Assembly: GCF_000718555.1 (NCBI RefSeq)
Contig: NZ_JOAN01000021.1
Span: 47,135 to 111,134, forward strand
DNA: 64,000 nucleotides
Direction: 5' to 3'
Source: Micromonospora chokoriensis
GTDB lineage: Bacteria > Actinomycetota > Actinomycetes > Mycobacteriales > Micromonosporaceae
The translations under genes and the position numbers were made by a program. Numbering within the stretch: the first letter of the stretch is position 1; every line of letters starts with the position of its first letter. Below the pieces are notes generated by a model, which was not told the DNA's origin, did not search any database, and worked only from the letters and a program-made list of their open reading frames with translations. Shown piece after piece: positions 16,949 to 24,136 of the stretch.

Positions 16949-18253
16949 GTGACCAAGAACCGCCGCCTGCATCCCGCCTGGCTGGTCGCCGCCGTCGCCT
17001 TCGTGGCGCTGGTCGGCGCGGCTGGCTTCCGCGCCACCCCGTCGGTGCTGCTGCACCCGCTGCACGAGGAGTTCGGCTGGCCGCTGGCCACGATCTCCGC
17101 GGCCGTCTCGGTCAACCTGCTGCTCTACGGGCTCACCGCGCCGTTCGCGGCCGCCCTGATGGACCGGTTCGGCATCCGTCGGGTGGTCTCGGTGGCGCTG
17201 CTGCTGGTCGCCGCGGGCAGCGGGTTGACGGTCTTCATGACCGCCAGCTGGCAGCTCCTGCTCTGCTGGGGTGTGCTGGTGGGGCTGGGCACCGGCTCGA
17301 TGGCGCTGGCATTCGTGGCCACCGTCACCGGACGCTGGTTCGTCCACCGACGAGGCCTGGTCACCGGAGTGCTGACCGCTGGCGGCGCGGCCGGACAACT
17401 CGTGTTCCTGCCACTGATCGCCATCCTGGTACGCGATCACGGCTGGCGTACCGCCGCACTCGTCGTGGCGGTGGCGGCGCTGGCGGTCGTACCCCTGGTG
17501 GTGTGGCTGTTGCGCGAGCACCCGGCAGATCTCGGCCTGCCCGCCTACGGCGCGACCGAGGTCGTCGCGGCGCCGGCGGCGACCGGCGGCGCGGCGACCC
17601 GGGCGCTCGGCGCGCTGGCGACCGCGGCCCGGACCCGACCGTTCTGGCTGCTCGCCGGAGGGTTCGCGATCTGCGGGGCGACCACCAACGGCCTGGTCGG
17701 TACGCACTTCGTGCCGGCCGCGCACGACCACGGCATGGCACAGACCACCGCGGCCGGGCTGCTTGCCCTGGTGGGGCTCTTCGACATCGTCGGCACGATC
17801 GCCTCCGGCTGGCTCACCGACCGGGTGGACAGCCGGTTGCTGCTCGGCGTGTACTACGCGCTGCGCGGGTTGTCCCTGCTGGTGCTGCCGAGCCTGTTCG
17901 CCGGCACCGCTGAGCCGAGCATGCTGGTGTTCATCGTCTTCTACGGCCTGGACTGGGTGGCCACCGTGCCGCCCACGGTGGCGCTGTGCCGGGAGTACTT
18001 CGGTGCCGCCGGGGCGGTGGTGTTCGGTTGGGTGTTCGCCGCGCACCAACTCGGCGCGGCGGTCGCCGCCACCGGGGCGGGGCTGGTCCGGGACCGGCTG
18101 GGCGACTACGCGATGGCCTGGTACGTGGCCGGCGCGCTGTCGATCGGCGCCGCCGGGCTGTCGCTGCTGCTGCGTCGGCGGCCGGGCCGAGCAGTGCCGG
18201 AGGCCGTGCTGCTCGCCGCGACGGCGCCCAAGGCGTGGAGCTTCCGGGGCTGA
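16949..18253 (+). CDS. MFS transporter (oxalate/formate antiporter-like)
   Basis: A 434-residue permease with 12 predicted helices and a central cytoplasmic loop near 200-220. The signature MDRFGIRRVV after helix 2 and LTDRVDSRLLL in the second half are the paired MFS loop motifs. It most resembles the OFA/monocarboxylate-type group; the substrate is unknown. GTG 16949 (VTKNRRLHPAW) is used; ATG 16895/16898 would add 17-18 residues but leave almost no room for a promoter opposite the GlxA-type regulator at 16878. The divergent layout suggests that regulator controls it. Confidence 0.88.
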   Translation: MTKNRRLHPAWLVAAVAFVALVGAAGFRATPSVLLHPLHEEFGWPLATISAAVSVNLLLYGLTAPFAAALMDRFGIRRVVSVALLLVAAGSGLTVFMTASWQLLLCWGVLVGLGTGSMALAFVATVTGRWFVHRRGLVTGVLTAGGAAGQLVFLPLIAILVRDHGWRTAALVVAVAALAVVPLVVWLLREHPADLGLPAYGATEVVAAPAATGGAATRALGALATAARTRPFWLLAGGFAICGATTNGLVGTHFVPAAHDHGMAQTTAAGLLALVGLFDIVGTIASGWLTDRVDSRLLLGVYYALRGLSLLVLPSLFAGTAEPSMLVFIVFYGLDWVATVPPTVALCREYFGAAGAVVFGWVFAAHQLGAAVAATGAGLVRDRLGDYAMAWYVAGALSIGAAGLSLLLRRRPGRAVPEAVLLAATAPKAWSFRG

Positions 18254-18272
18254 ACCGCGACGCGTCGGCCGG

Positions 18273-18983
18273 TCAGCCCAGCGTCCACTGTTGCGACGGC
18301 CGGCCGTCGCAGGGTCGCTGCCGGATGTCGTCGCCGGCCTCGACGCCGTCGTCGTCGACCTGGGCGCACTTGTTGCTGTGCGCGGCGACGAGCAGCGCCG
18401 CGCCGGTACCGGCCCCGCCGAGCCGCCACTGCTGGTTGACCTCGCCGTGGCAGGGGAACTGCTGCAACCGTGCGCCGTCGTCCCGACTGCCACCCTCGAC
18501 GTCGAGGCACTGCCCGGACGCGGCGTTGGTCAACGACAGCACGTCCGCGCCGGCCGGGTTGAGCACCCACTGCTGCTCCGGGCCGCCGGTGCACACGGCC
18601 AACTCGGCCTCGGCCTTCTCGCCGTCGCCGTCGAGACCCAGGCAGAGGCCCGAGGCGGCACGCAGCGACCGGGGCCCGGTGGGCGGGGCGGCCGGCGTGC
18701 TGGCCGACGGGGTCGGCGACGGCTCGGCCGGTGCGCTCGGGCTCGGCTCGCCGACCGGGTCACTGGGCTGGGCCGCGCCCGACGGCGTCCCGACCGCCGC
18801 CGGCACGGCCGGCTCGTCGTCACCGTCGAGCAGCCCGGTGGCGAAGACGACCCCCAGGAGTACGCCGACGACCCCGACCGCCACCGCGACGCGCAGCAGC
18901 GGATCGGCCAGCGGGCCGGAGCGTGATGCCCGGTGACCGCCATAGACGGTGCCGGCGGAATCGGGGCGTTCCTCGGGCGGCAT
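18273..18983 (-). CDS. Membrane-anchored ricin B-lectin (CBM13) protein
   Basis: A 236-residue type II membrane protein. A short cytoplasmic N-terminus precedes one helix (LLRVAVAVGVVGVLLGVVFA), then a Ser/Pro/Ala linker, then a beta-trefoil lectin domain with repeats ending in EQQWVL, NQQWRL and SQQWTL, the QxW signature of sugar-binding ricin-type domains. Six cysteines are spaced as disulphide pairs. The start is ATG 18983 because GTGAGG precedes it at about 9 bases; upstream Met codons at 18992 and 19007 remain possible. It is divergent from the bfaA-like gene. Confidence 0.85.
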   Translation of the reverse strand: MPPEERPDSAGTVYGGHRASRSGPLADPLLRVAVAVGVVGVLLGVVFATGLLDGDDEPAVPAAVGTPSGAAQPSDPVGEPSPSAPAEPSPTPSASTPAAPPTGPRSLRAASGLCLGLDGDGEKAEAELAVCTGGPEQQWVLNPAGADVLSLTNAASGQCLDVEGGSRDDGARLQQFPCHGEVNQQWRLGGAGTGAALLVAAHSNKCAQVDDDGVEAGDDIRQRPCDGRPSQQWTLG

Positions 18984-19129
18984 AGGCGTCATCCTCACCC
19001 ACGACATCGCGTCGGAGCCAGTCCGGCCGTGCGCACCCGCCGTTGGGGAGCCGTCGGGCATGCCACCGCGCGGGAAACTGCCAGCGTCGACATCCCACGG
19101 TTTTCAAGAGGTGAGCGTAAGGTGATCAC

Positions 19130-20527
19130 ATGCGCGCTGAGCGTGTGGATCACCCGATTGGCCATGATCAAGCGGTGGACACGCTGCGGCGGTCGTACGC
19201 CGCGGTGCCCACGGGCGAGCCTGTCCGGCTCGCCAAACGCACCTCCAACCTGTTCCGCCCCCGGTCTGCTCCCCGGGCTCCGGGGCTCGACGTAAGTGGC
19301 CTGAACGGCGTGCTGTCGGTCGACCCGACCGGCCGCACTGCCGACGTGCAGGGCATGTGCACCTATGAGGACCTGGTCGACGCGGTGCTGCCGCACGGGC
19401 TGATGCCGCTCGTGGTGCCGCAGCTGCGCACCATCACGCTGGGCGGCGCGGTGACCGGCCTCGGCATCGAGTCGACCTCGTTCCGCAACGGCCTGCCGCA
19501 CGAGTCGGTGCGGGAGTTGGACGTGCTCACCGGCTCCGGCGAGATCGTCACCGCCCGCCCCGACGGCGAGCATGCCGACCTGTTCACCGCGTTCCCCAAC
19601 TCGCTGGGCAGCCTCGGTTACGCCACCCGGCTGCGCATCGAGCTGCAACCGGTCGGCCGGTACGTGGCGTTGCGCAACGTCCGGTTCACCCAACTGGAGG
19701 CGCTCACCGACGCGATCGCGGAGGTGACCGCGACCCGGTCCTGGGCCGGCGAGCGGGTCGACGCGATGGACGGGGTGATGTTCAGCCCTGGCGAGGCGTA
19801 CCTGGTGTTCGCCACGTTCACCGACGGGGCCGACCCGCCCAGCGACTACACCGGTCAGGCGATCTACTACCGGTCGCTGCGCCAGCGCACCCGCGACGTG
19901 CTCACCGCGTACGACTATCTGTGGCGCTGGGACACCGACTGGTTCTGGTGTTCGGCGGCGTTCGGCGCGCAGCACCCGGTCGTGCGCAGGCTCTGGCCGG
20001 CGCGTTACCGGCGCAGCGACTTCTACCACCGACTGGTCCGGCTGGAGCACCGACACCAGGTGGCGGCCCGGATCGACCGGCTGCGTGGGCAACCGGCCCG
20101 GGAGCGGGTCGTGCAGGACGTGGAGATCCCGTTGAACCAGACCGCCGACTTCCTGCGCTGGTTCGCCGGCGCGGTGGGGATGAACCCGGTCTGGCTGTGC
20201 CCGCTGCGACTGCGTGAGCCGGCGGGCCCTGGTTCGGCACGGTCCTGGCCGCTGTATCCACTCCGGCCAGGGCAGGACTACGTCAACATTGGGTTCTGGG
20301 GGAGCGTGCCGATCGCGGCGGGCGCCGCCGACGGCGACGTCAACCGCATGATCGAACGCAGGGTGTCGGAGTCGGGCGGGCACAAGTCGCTCTACTCCGA
20401 CGCGTACTACGACCGGGACGCCTTCGATCGCCTCTACGGCGGCGACACGTGGCGCGCGGTGAAAGACCGCTACGACCCGGACCACCGGCTGACGGGACTG
20501 TACGAAAAGGCGGTAGCACGAGCATGA
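19130..20527 (+). CDS. bfaA: FAD-binding oxidoreductase, 10-methylene fatty acid reductase (BfaA/TmsA-like)
   Basis: A 465-residue cytosolic flavoenzyme. The N-terminal PCMH-type FAD domain is clear (VDPTGRTADVQGMCTYEDLV, then TITLGGAVTGLGIESTSFRNG, then ELDVLTGSGEIVTA), and the C-terminal half matches the DWARF1/sterol-reductase-like group. Its stop overlaps the ATG of the following cyclopropane-synthase-like methyltransferase (ATGA at 20524-20527). This pairing is that of BfaA/BfaB (TmsA/TmsB), which make tuberculostearic-type 10-methyl fatty acids: the methyltransferase adds a methylene to the oleoyl chain and this enzyme reduces it. AAGGTGA precedes the ATG. The role is inferred from synteny and family; a simpler FAD-linked oxidase is the alternative. 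Confidence 0.85.
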   Translation: MRAERVDHPIGHDQAVDTLRRSYAAVPTGEPVRLAKRTSNLFRPRSAPRAPGLDVSGLNGVLSVDPTGRTADVQGMCTYEDLVDAVLPHGLMPLVVPQLRTITLGGAVTGLGIESTSFRNGLPHESVRELDVLTGSGEIVTARPDGEHADLFTAFPNSLGSLGYATRLRIELQPVGRYVALRNVRFTQLEALTDAIAEVTATRSWAGERVDAMDGVMFSPGEAYLVFATFTDGADPPSDYTGQAIYYRSLRQRTRDVLTAYDYLWRWDTDWFWCSAAFGAQHPVVRRLWPARYRRSDFYHRLVRLEHRHQVAARIDRLRGQPARERVVQDVEIPLNQTADFLRWFAGAVGMNPVWLCPLRLREPAGPGSARSWPLYPLRPGQDYVNIGFWGSVPIAAGAADGDVNRMIERRVSESGGHKSLYSDAYYDRDAFDRLYGGDTWRAVKDRYDPDHRLTGLYEKAVARA

Positions 20528-21867
20528 GCCTGACCGACAGAGATCAGGGGGCGGCGAGCGTTCCCGCCACCCCGCCGGCGGGGGGCCGGCACACGGGTCC
20601 GACCGTCGCGGATGTCGTCCGCGCGGTCACCACGGGGCCGTTGCCGGTGCGGATCACCGGGTACGACGGCAGCGCCGTCGGCCCGTCCGACGCCGGCATC
20701 ACCCTGGCGATCCGTTCCGAGCGTGGGCTGTCGTACCTCCTCACCGCACCCGGCGACCTGGGCATGGCCCGGGCGTACGTCAGTGGTGACCTGGCGTTGC
20801 AGGGGGTGCACCCGGGCGACCCGTACGAGGCGTTGCGGGTGCTCAAGGACGAGCTGCGGTTGCGCCCACCGTCGCTGGCCGAGGGGTTGGCGCTGGTCCG
20901 TGGGCTGGGCTGGGAACGGCTGATGCCGCCGCCGGCACCGCCGCAGGAGGCGCAGCCCCGGTGGAAGCGGGTGGTGAACGGGCTGCGGCACTCGCGGGTT
21001 CGGGACAGCACGGCCATCTCGCACCACTACGACGTCTCCAACGCCTTCTACGAGAAGGTGCTCGGCCCGTCGATGACGTACACCTGCGCGGTTTTCGGCT
21101 CTCCGGACGACACGCTGGAGCAGGCTCAGGCGGCGAAGTACGACCTGGTCGCCGGCAAGCTGGCGCTCAAGAAGGGGATGCGGCTGCTGGATGTCGGCTG
21201 CGGCTGGGGTGGCATGGTGCGGCACGCGGCGCGCGAGTACGGCGTAAAGGCGCTCGGGGTGACCCTGTCGAAGGCGCAGGCGCAGTGGGCGCAGGCCGCG
21301 ATCGAGCGGGAGGGGTTGACCGAGCTGGCCGAGGTGCGACACCTGGACTACCGGGACGCGCCGGCCGAGCAGTTCGACGCCATCTCCTCGATCGGGTTGA
21401 CCGAGCACATCGGGGTGCGCAACTACCCGGCGTACTTCGGGGCGTTGCGCAGTCGGCTGCGGCAGGGCGGGCGCCTGCTCAACCACTGCATCACCCGGGC
21501 GGACAATCGGGCGCCGCACCGCTCCGGCGCGTTCATCGACAGGTACGTCTTCCCGGACGGTGAGCTGGCCGGGCCGGGCCGGTTGATCAGCGAGGTGCAC
21601 GATGCCGGGTTCGAGGTGCACCACGAGGAGAACCTGCGCCAGCACTACGCGCTGACGCTTGCCGCCTGGTGTCGCAACCTGGTCGAGCAGTGGGACTTCT
21701 GCGTCGCGGAGGTGGGTGCGGGCACCGCACGGGTGTGGGGGCTGTACATGGCCGGGTCGCGGATGGCGTTCGAGCGCAACGGCATCCAACTGCACCAGGT
21801 GTTGGCGACCCACAACGGCCCGGACGGCGTGAACGGCTACCCGTTGCGACCGGACTGGTTGCCCTGA
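20524..21867 (+). CDS. bfaB: SAM-dependent fatty-acyl methyltransferase (BfaB/TmsB-like, CFA synthase family)
   Basis: A 447-residue member of the cyclopropane-fatty-acid synthase family, acting on unsaturated acyl chains of membrane phospholipids. The SAM-binding motif is LLDVGCGWGGM; the family landmarks AISHHYDVSNAFYEKVLGPSMTYTCAVF, IGLTEHIGVRNYPAYF and RYVFPDGEL are all present. The N-terminal ~140 residues form the lipid-contact domain seen in CFA synthases. It overlaps the upstream flavoenzyme gene by 4 bases, so the two are made together. With that partner the product is probably a 10-methyl-branched rather than a cyclopropane acid. Confidence 0.9.
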   Translation: MSLTDRDQGAASVPATPPAGGRHTGPTVADVVRAVTTGPLPVRITGYDGSAVGPSDAGITLAIRSERGLSYLLTAPGDLGMARAYVSGDLALQGVHPGDPYEALRVLKDELRLRPPSLAEGLALVRGLGWERLMPPPAPPQEAQPRWKRVVNGLRHSRVRDSTAISHHYDVSNAFYEKVLGPSMTYTCAVFGSPDDTLEQAQAAKYDLVAGKLALKKGMRLLDVGCGWGGMVRHAAREYGVKALGVTLSKAQAQWAQAAIEREGLTELAEVRHLDYRDAPAEQFDAISSIGLTEHIGVRNYPAYFGALRSRLRQGGRLLNHCITRADNRAPHRSGAFIDRYVFPDGELAGPGRLISEVHDAGFEVHHEENLRQHYALTLAAWCRNLVEQWDFCVAEVGAGTARVWGLYMAGSRMAFERNGIQLHQVLATHNGPDGVNGYPLRPDWLP

Positions 21868-21929
21868 TCACTTGCTGACCGTCGCCTGAGGCCGCGTCGA
21901 GAAAGTCGGCGCGGCTTCTCGCGAAGCGA

Positions 21930-21956
21930 TTGACAAACAAATTTTGTACGTACAAA
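21930..21956 (+). promoter_or_regulatory. Promoter and palindromic operator of the HTH-SRPBCC operon
   Basis: TTGACA (21930-21935) is a consensus -35. TTTGTACGTACAAA (21943-21956) is a perfect 14-bp palindrome covering the spacer and the likely -10 (TACAAA). The ATG at 21968 follows within about 12 bases with no SD, so the mRNA is probably leaderless. Autorepression by the HTH protein is inferred. Confidence 0.7.
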
Positions 21957-21967
21957 CTGGTTTTGCC

Positions 21968-22525
21968 ATGAGAGACGTCCTGTACCTGGAGCAGATCGAG
22001 CAGGCCGAAGTCCTGCTCAAGCCGCAGCGCGTCGAGGTGCTGCGGCAACTGGCCGAACCGCGCACCTGCACCGAGGTCGCGGCCCGACTCGACCAGACGC
22101 CACAACGCGTCTACTACCACGTCAAGCAGCTCGTCGCGGCTGGCCTCGTCGAGCTGGTCAACGAACGCAAGGTCCGCGGCATCACCGAAGGCATCTACCA
22201 GGCCGCCGCCCGGTCCTACTGGCTGTCCCCGCGGCTCGTCGGCCGGATCGGGCTGCGCCGGGCCCGCGACGAGCTGAGCCTGGGCTACCTGCTCGACCTG
22301 ATGGAGGAGGTCCAGGCCGACATCGCCGGCCTGGACCGGGCGGCGCCCGAGCTGCCCTCGATCGGGGTCTCCGGCGAGATCCGAGTGCCGGCCGAGCAGC
22401 GCCAACAGTTCCTGCACGACCTGCAAACCGCACTTCAGGACTTGTTCACCCGCTACGGCGGCAGCGAAGGCGATGCCTTCAAGCTGGCCGTCGCCTGCTA
22501 TCCGAAAGGGAACGACAATGAGTGA
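21968..22525 (+). CDS. ArsR-like winged-helix transcriptional regulator
   Basis: A 185-residue regulator. Residues ~15-85 form a winged helix: LLKPQRVEVLRQLAEPRTCTEV, then the recognition segment QTPQRVYYHVKQLVAAGLVELVNE. The C-terminal half is helical, with LLDLMEEVQADIAGL. The start is ATG 21968, immediately after a perfect palindrome; a leaderless message is likely because no SD precedes it. The next gene, encoding an SRPBCC protein, overlaps its end by 8 bases; ArsR-SRPBCC pairs are a common two-gene unit in actinobacteria. No metal-binding Cys set is visible, so a metal ligand is unlikely. Confidence 0.85.
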   Translation: MRDVLYLEQIEQAEVLLKPQRVEVLRQLAEPRTCTEVAARLDQTPQRVYYHVKQLVAAGLVELVNERKVRGITEGIYQAAARSYWLSPRLVGRIGLRRARDELSLGYLLDLMEEVQADIAGLDRAAPELPSIGVSGEIRVPAEQRQQFLHDLQTALQDLFTRYGGSEGDAFKLAVACYPKGNDNE

Positions 22526-23387
22526 ACCGATGAAGGTGCAGGCCCGTCTCTCCGCGCCGGTCGGGCGGGTTCGCCAGGCCCTGACCGACCCGGCCGAGCT
22601 GCGTCTCTGGCTGGCCGAGCACGCCGAGGTCGAGCTGCCCCAGCGGTACGAGTTCTGGGGCCGCTACACGCCCGAGGGCGATGCCCCGCACCAGCGCCTG
22701 CTGCACGCCGACGACGACACGCTGCGCTTCGGCTGGCTGCTCGACGGGGTGGAGACCACCACCGAGTTCCAGCTCACCGCCGAGGGCACCGACAGCACCG
22801 TGCTGACGCTGACCCAGAGCCACTTCGACTTCGCCGAGGCGATGAGCGGCTCCAGCATCCGGGGCGTGCTCCAGACGTACTGGGCGCTGGCCATCGCCAA
22901 CCTGGCCGCCCACCTGGAGGGCAAGCCGCTGCTGCCCCGCACCGACTTCACCTCCGCCGACCTGCGCGGTGAGCTGGTCATCGCCGCCCCCGCCGACAAG
23001 GTGTGGGAGTCACTGACCGACTCCGAGCAGGCCAGCGCCTGGTTCGGCTACCCGATCGGCATCGAGCCCTGGGTTGGCGGCCGGTACGCCATGGGCGGGT
23101 TCGACGCCGGCTACGCGGCCAAGGTCGTCGACCTGGAGCCCGGTCGGAAGATGTCCGTCGACTGGGGGCCGACCGGCGTGACGAGCTGGGAGCTGGCCGA
23201 ATCCGGTGGCCGCACCACGCTGACCTTCGTGCAGAGCGGCTTCGACGAGGCCAACCCGCCGTACGCGGCCTGGAGTGGGTCGGTTGCCGGGCTGTTCGAG
23301 CTGCGCCGCTACCACGAGGTGGCGAACTGGCAGCCGATCTGGCTCCCCGCCGAGATCCCCGGCCTGGAGCCCGCACCGACGAGCTGA
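22518..23387 (+). CDS. Tandem SRPBCC (AHSA1-like) domain protein
   Basis: A 289-residue cytosolic protein with two START-like SRPBCC domains, about 1-140 and 150-289, each opening with the same pattern (VQARLSAPVGRVRQALTDP.. and GELVIAAPADKVWESLTDS..). The fold forms a hydrophobic pocket for lipids or other small ligands. ATG 22518 overlaps the regulator's stop by 8 bases (ATGAGTGA), with GAAAGGGAA upstream, so it is coupled to the regulator. The ligand is unknown; the operon structure suggests it binds or responds to the compound the regulator controls. Confidence 0.85.
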   Translation: MSEPMKVQARLSAPVGRVRQALTDPAELRLWLAEHAEVELPQRYEFWGRYTPEGDAPHQRLLHADDDTLRFGWLLDGVETTTEFQLTAEGTDSTVLTLTQSHFDFAEAMSGSSIRGVLQTYWALAIANLAAHLEGKPLLPRTDFTSADLRGELVIAAPADKVWESLTDSEQASAWFGYPIGIEPWVGGRYAMGGFDAGYAAKVVDLEPGRKMSVDWGPTGVTSWELAESGGRTTLTFVQSGFDEANPPYAAWSGSVAGLFELRRYHEVANWQPIWLPAEIPGLEPAPTS

Positions 23388-23419
23388 GGTCGCCATCCTC
23401 GCGTTGATCGTCTCGCCTT

Positions 23420-23490
23420 GATCGTGCTCGATCATGGATGTAGTGGCCTCGTTCGCCCCGGAGGCCACTACATCCGGATCGAGCACGATC
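23420..23490. repeat. Long intergenic hairpin (about 29 bp stem)
   Basis: The left arm starts GATCGTGCTCGATC and continues GGATGTAGTGGCCTC; the right arm (23461-23490) is its reverse complement, with one AT/C bulge. The loop is GTTCGCCCCG. It lies between two same-strand genes and has no U-tract. Probably a terminator or a REP-like element; it is unrelated in sequence to the 15.7-kb hairpin. Confidence 0.85.
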
Positions 23491-23569
23491 TTGCGGTTGC
23501 GGGACGGGCCGCAGTGATTCGCTGGTGGGATCTGGTGACTTTTCGCGGTTGAGTGGGTACTGGCGGGCG

Positions 23570-23803
23570 ATGTTCTTCATCTTTGGTCTGCGCACCAAGG
23601 TCGACCGGTCCGGTGTCGTGCAGCAGGTCTGCCGCCACTGCGGCAACCAGGCCGCACAGGTGATCACCCGCCGCTCGACGAAATTCACCCTCTTCTTCAT
23701 CCCCCTCATACCGATCCGCACCAGGTACGCGCAGCAGTGCACGTTCTGCGCGGCGGAGTATGAGATCTCCAAGTCCGACGCCGAGCGCCTCCCGGTCGGC
23801 TGA
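23570..23803 (+). CDS. Small zinc-ribbon protein
   Basis: A 77-residue protein with two CxxC knuckles, CRHCGNQ and CTFCAAEY, separated by a hydrophobic stretch (TLFFIPLIPI), the pattern of the actinobacterial 'zinc-ribbon domain' family with FFIFGLRTK at the N-terminus. It should bind one zinc; function unknown. ATG 23570 is chosen because family members begin MFFIFG; the frame is open further upstream to 23525 without a good SD. Confidence 0.8.
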   Translation: MFFIFGLRTKVDRSGVVQQVCRHCGNQAAQVITRRSTKFTLFFIPLIPIRTRYAQQCTFCAAEYEISKSDAERLPVG

Positions 23804-23810
23804 TCCGACG

Positions 23811-23987
23811 ATGGAACGCTTCCTCTGCTGGCTGATCCGCCGACCAGCGTCCTCGGTCGACGTGGCCGTGCACACCGTTGCCCGCCCACCCTGCACCCCC
23901 GGACGGCGCAGACGCCGCCGCGCACGCCGCCCCCTGGCCGGCACCACACTGCCCCGCTCACCCTGGAACCGCTCCGCCGGCCGCTGA
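23811..23987 (+). CDS. Possible small basic protein
   Basis: An open frame of 58 residues from ATG 23811, MERFLCWLIRRPASSV.., very Arg/Pro-rich with RRRRRRARR. No family is recognised and high G+C produces such frames by chance. It begins 7 bases after the zinc-ribbon stop, the only argument for it. Confidence 0.22.
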   Translation: MERFLCWLIRRPASSVDVAVHTVARPPCTPGRRRRRRARRPLAGTTLPRSPWNRSAGR

Positions 23988-24136
23988 CCCGAGCCGCGAG
24001 CCGGGGTAGGCCGGGAGCCGGATCCGGCGTGCACTTTCGGCCCTGGCGGCGTTTCTGGGCGCTGGTTAGGCTTTCGGGGCTTGCCGTGGACCGGTCCTCC
24101 CGAGGGTGCACGCACGACGAAAGAGCCGGAGCGACC

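Noticed and set aside
16886..18493. 535-codon minus-strand frame
   Set aside because: Lies opposite the MFS gene and has low-complexity composition without family motifs.
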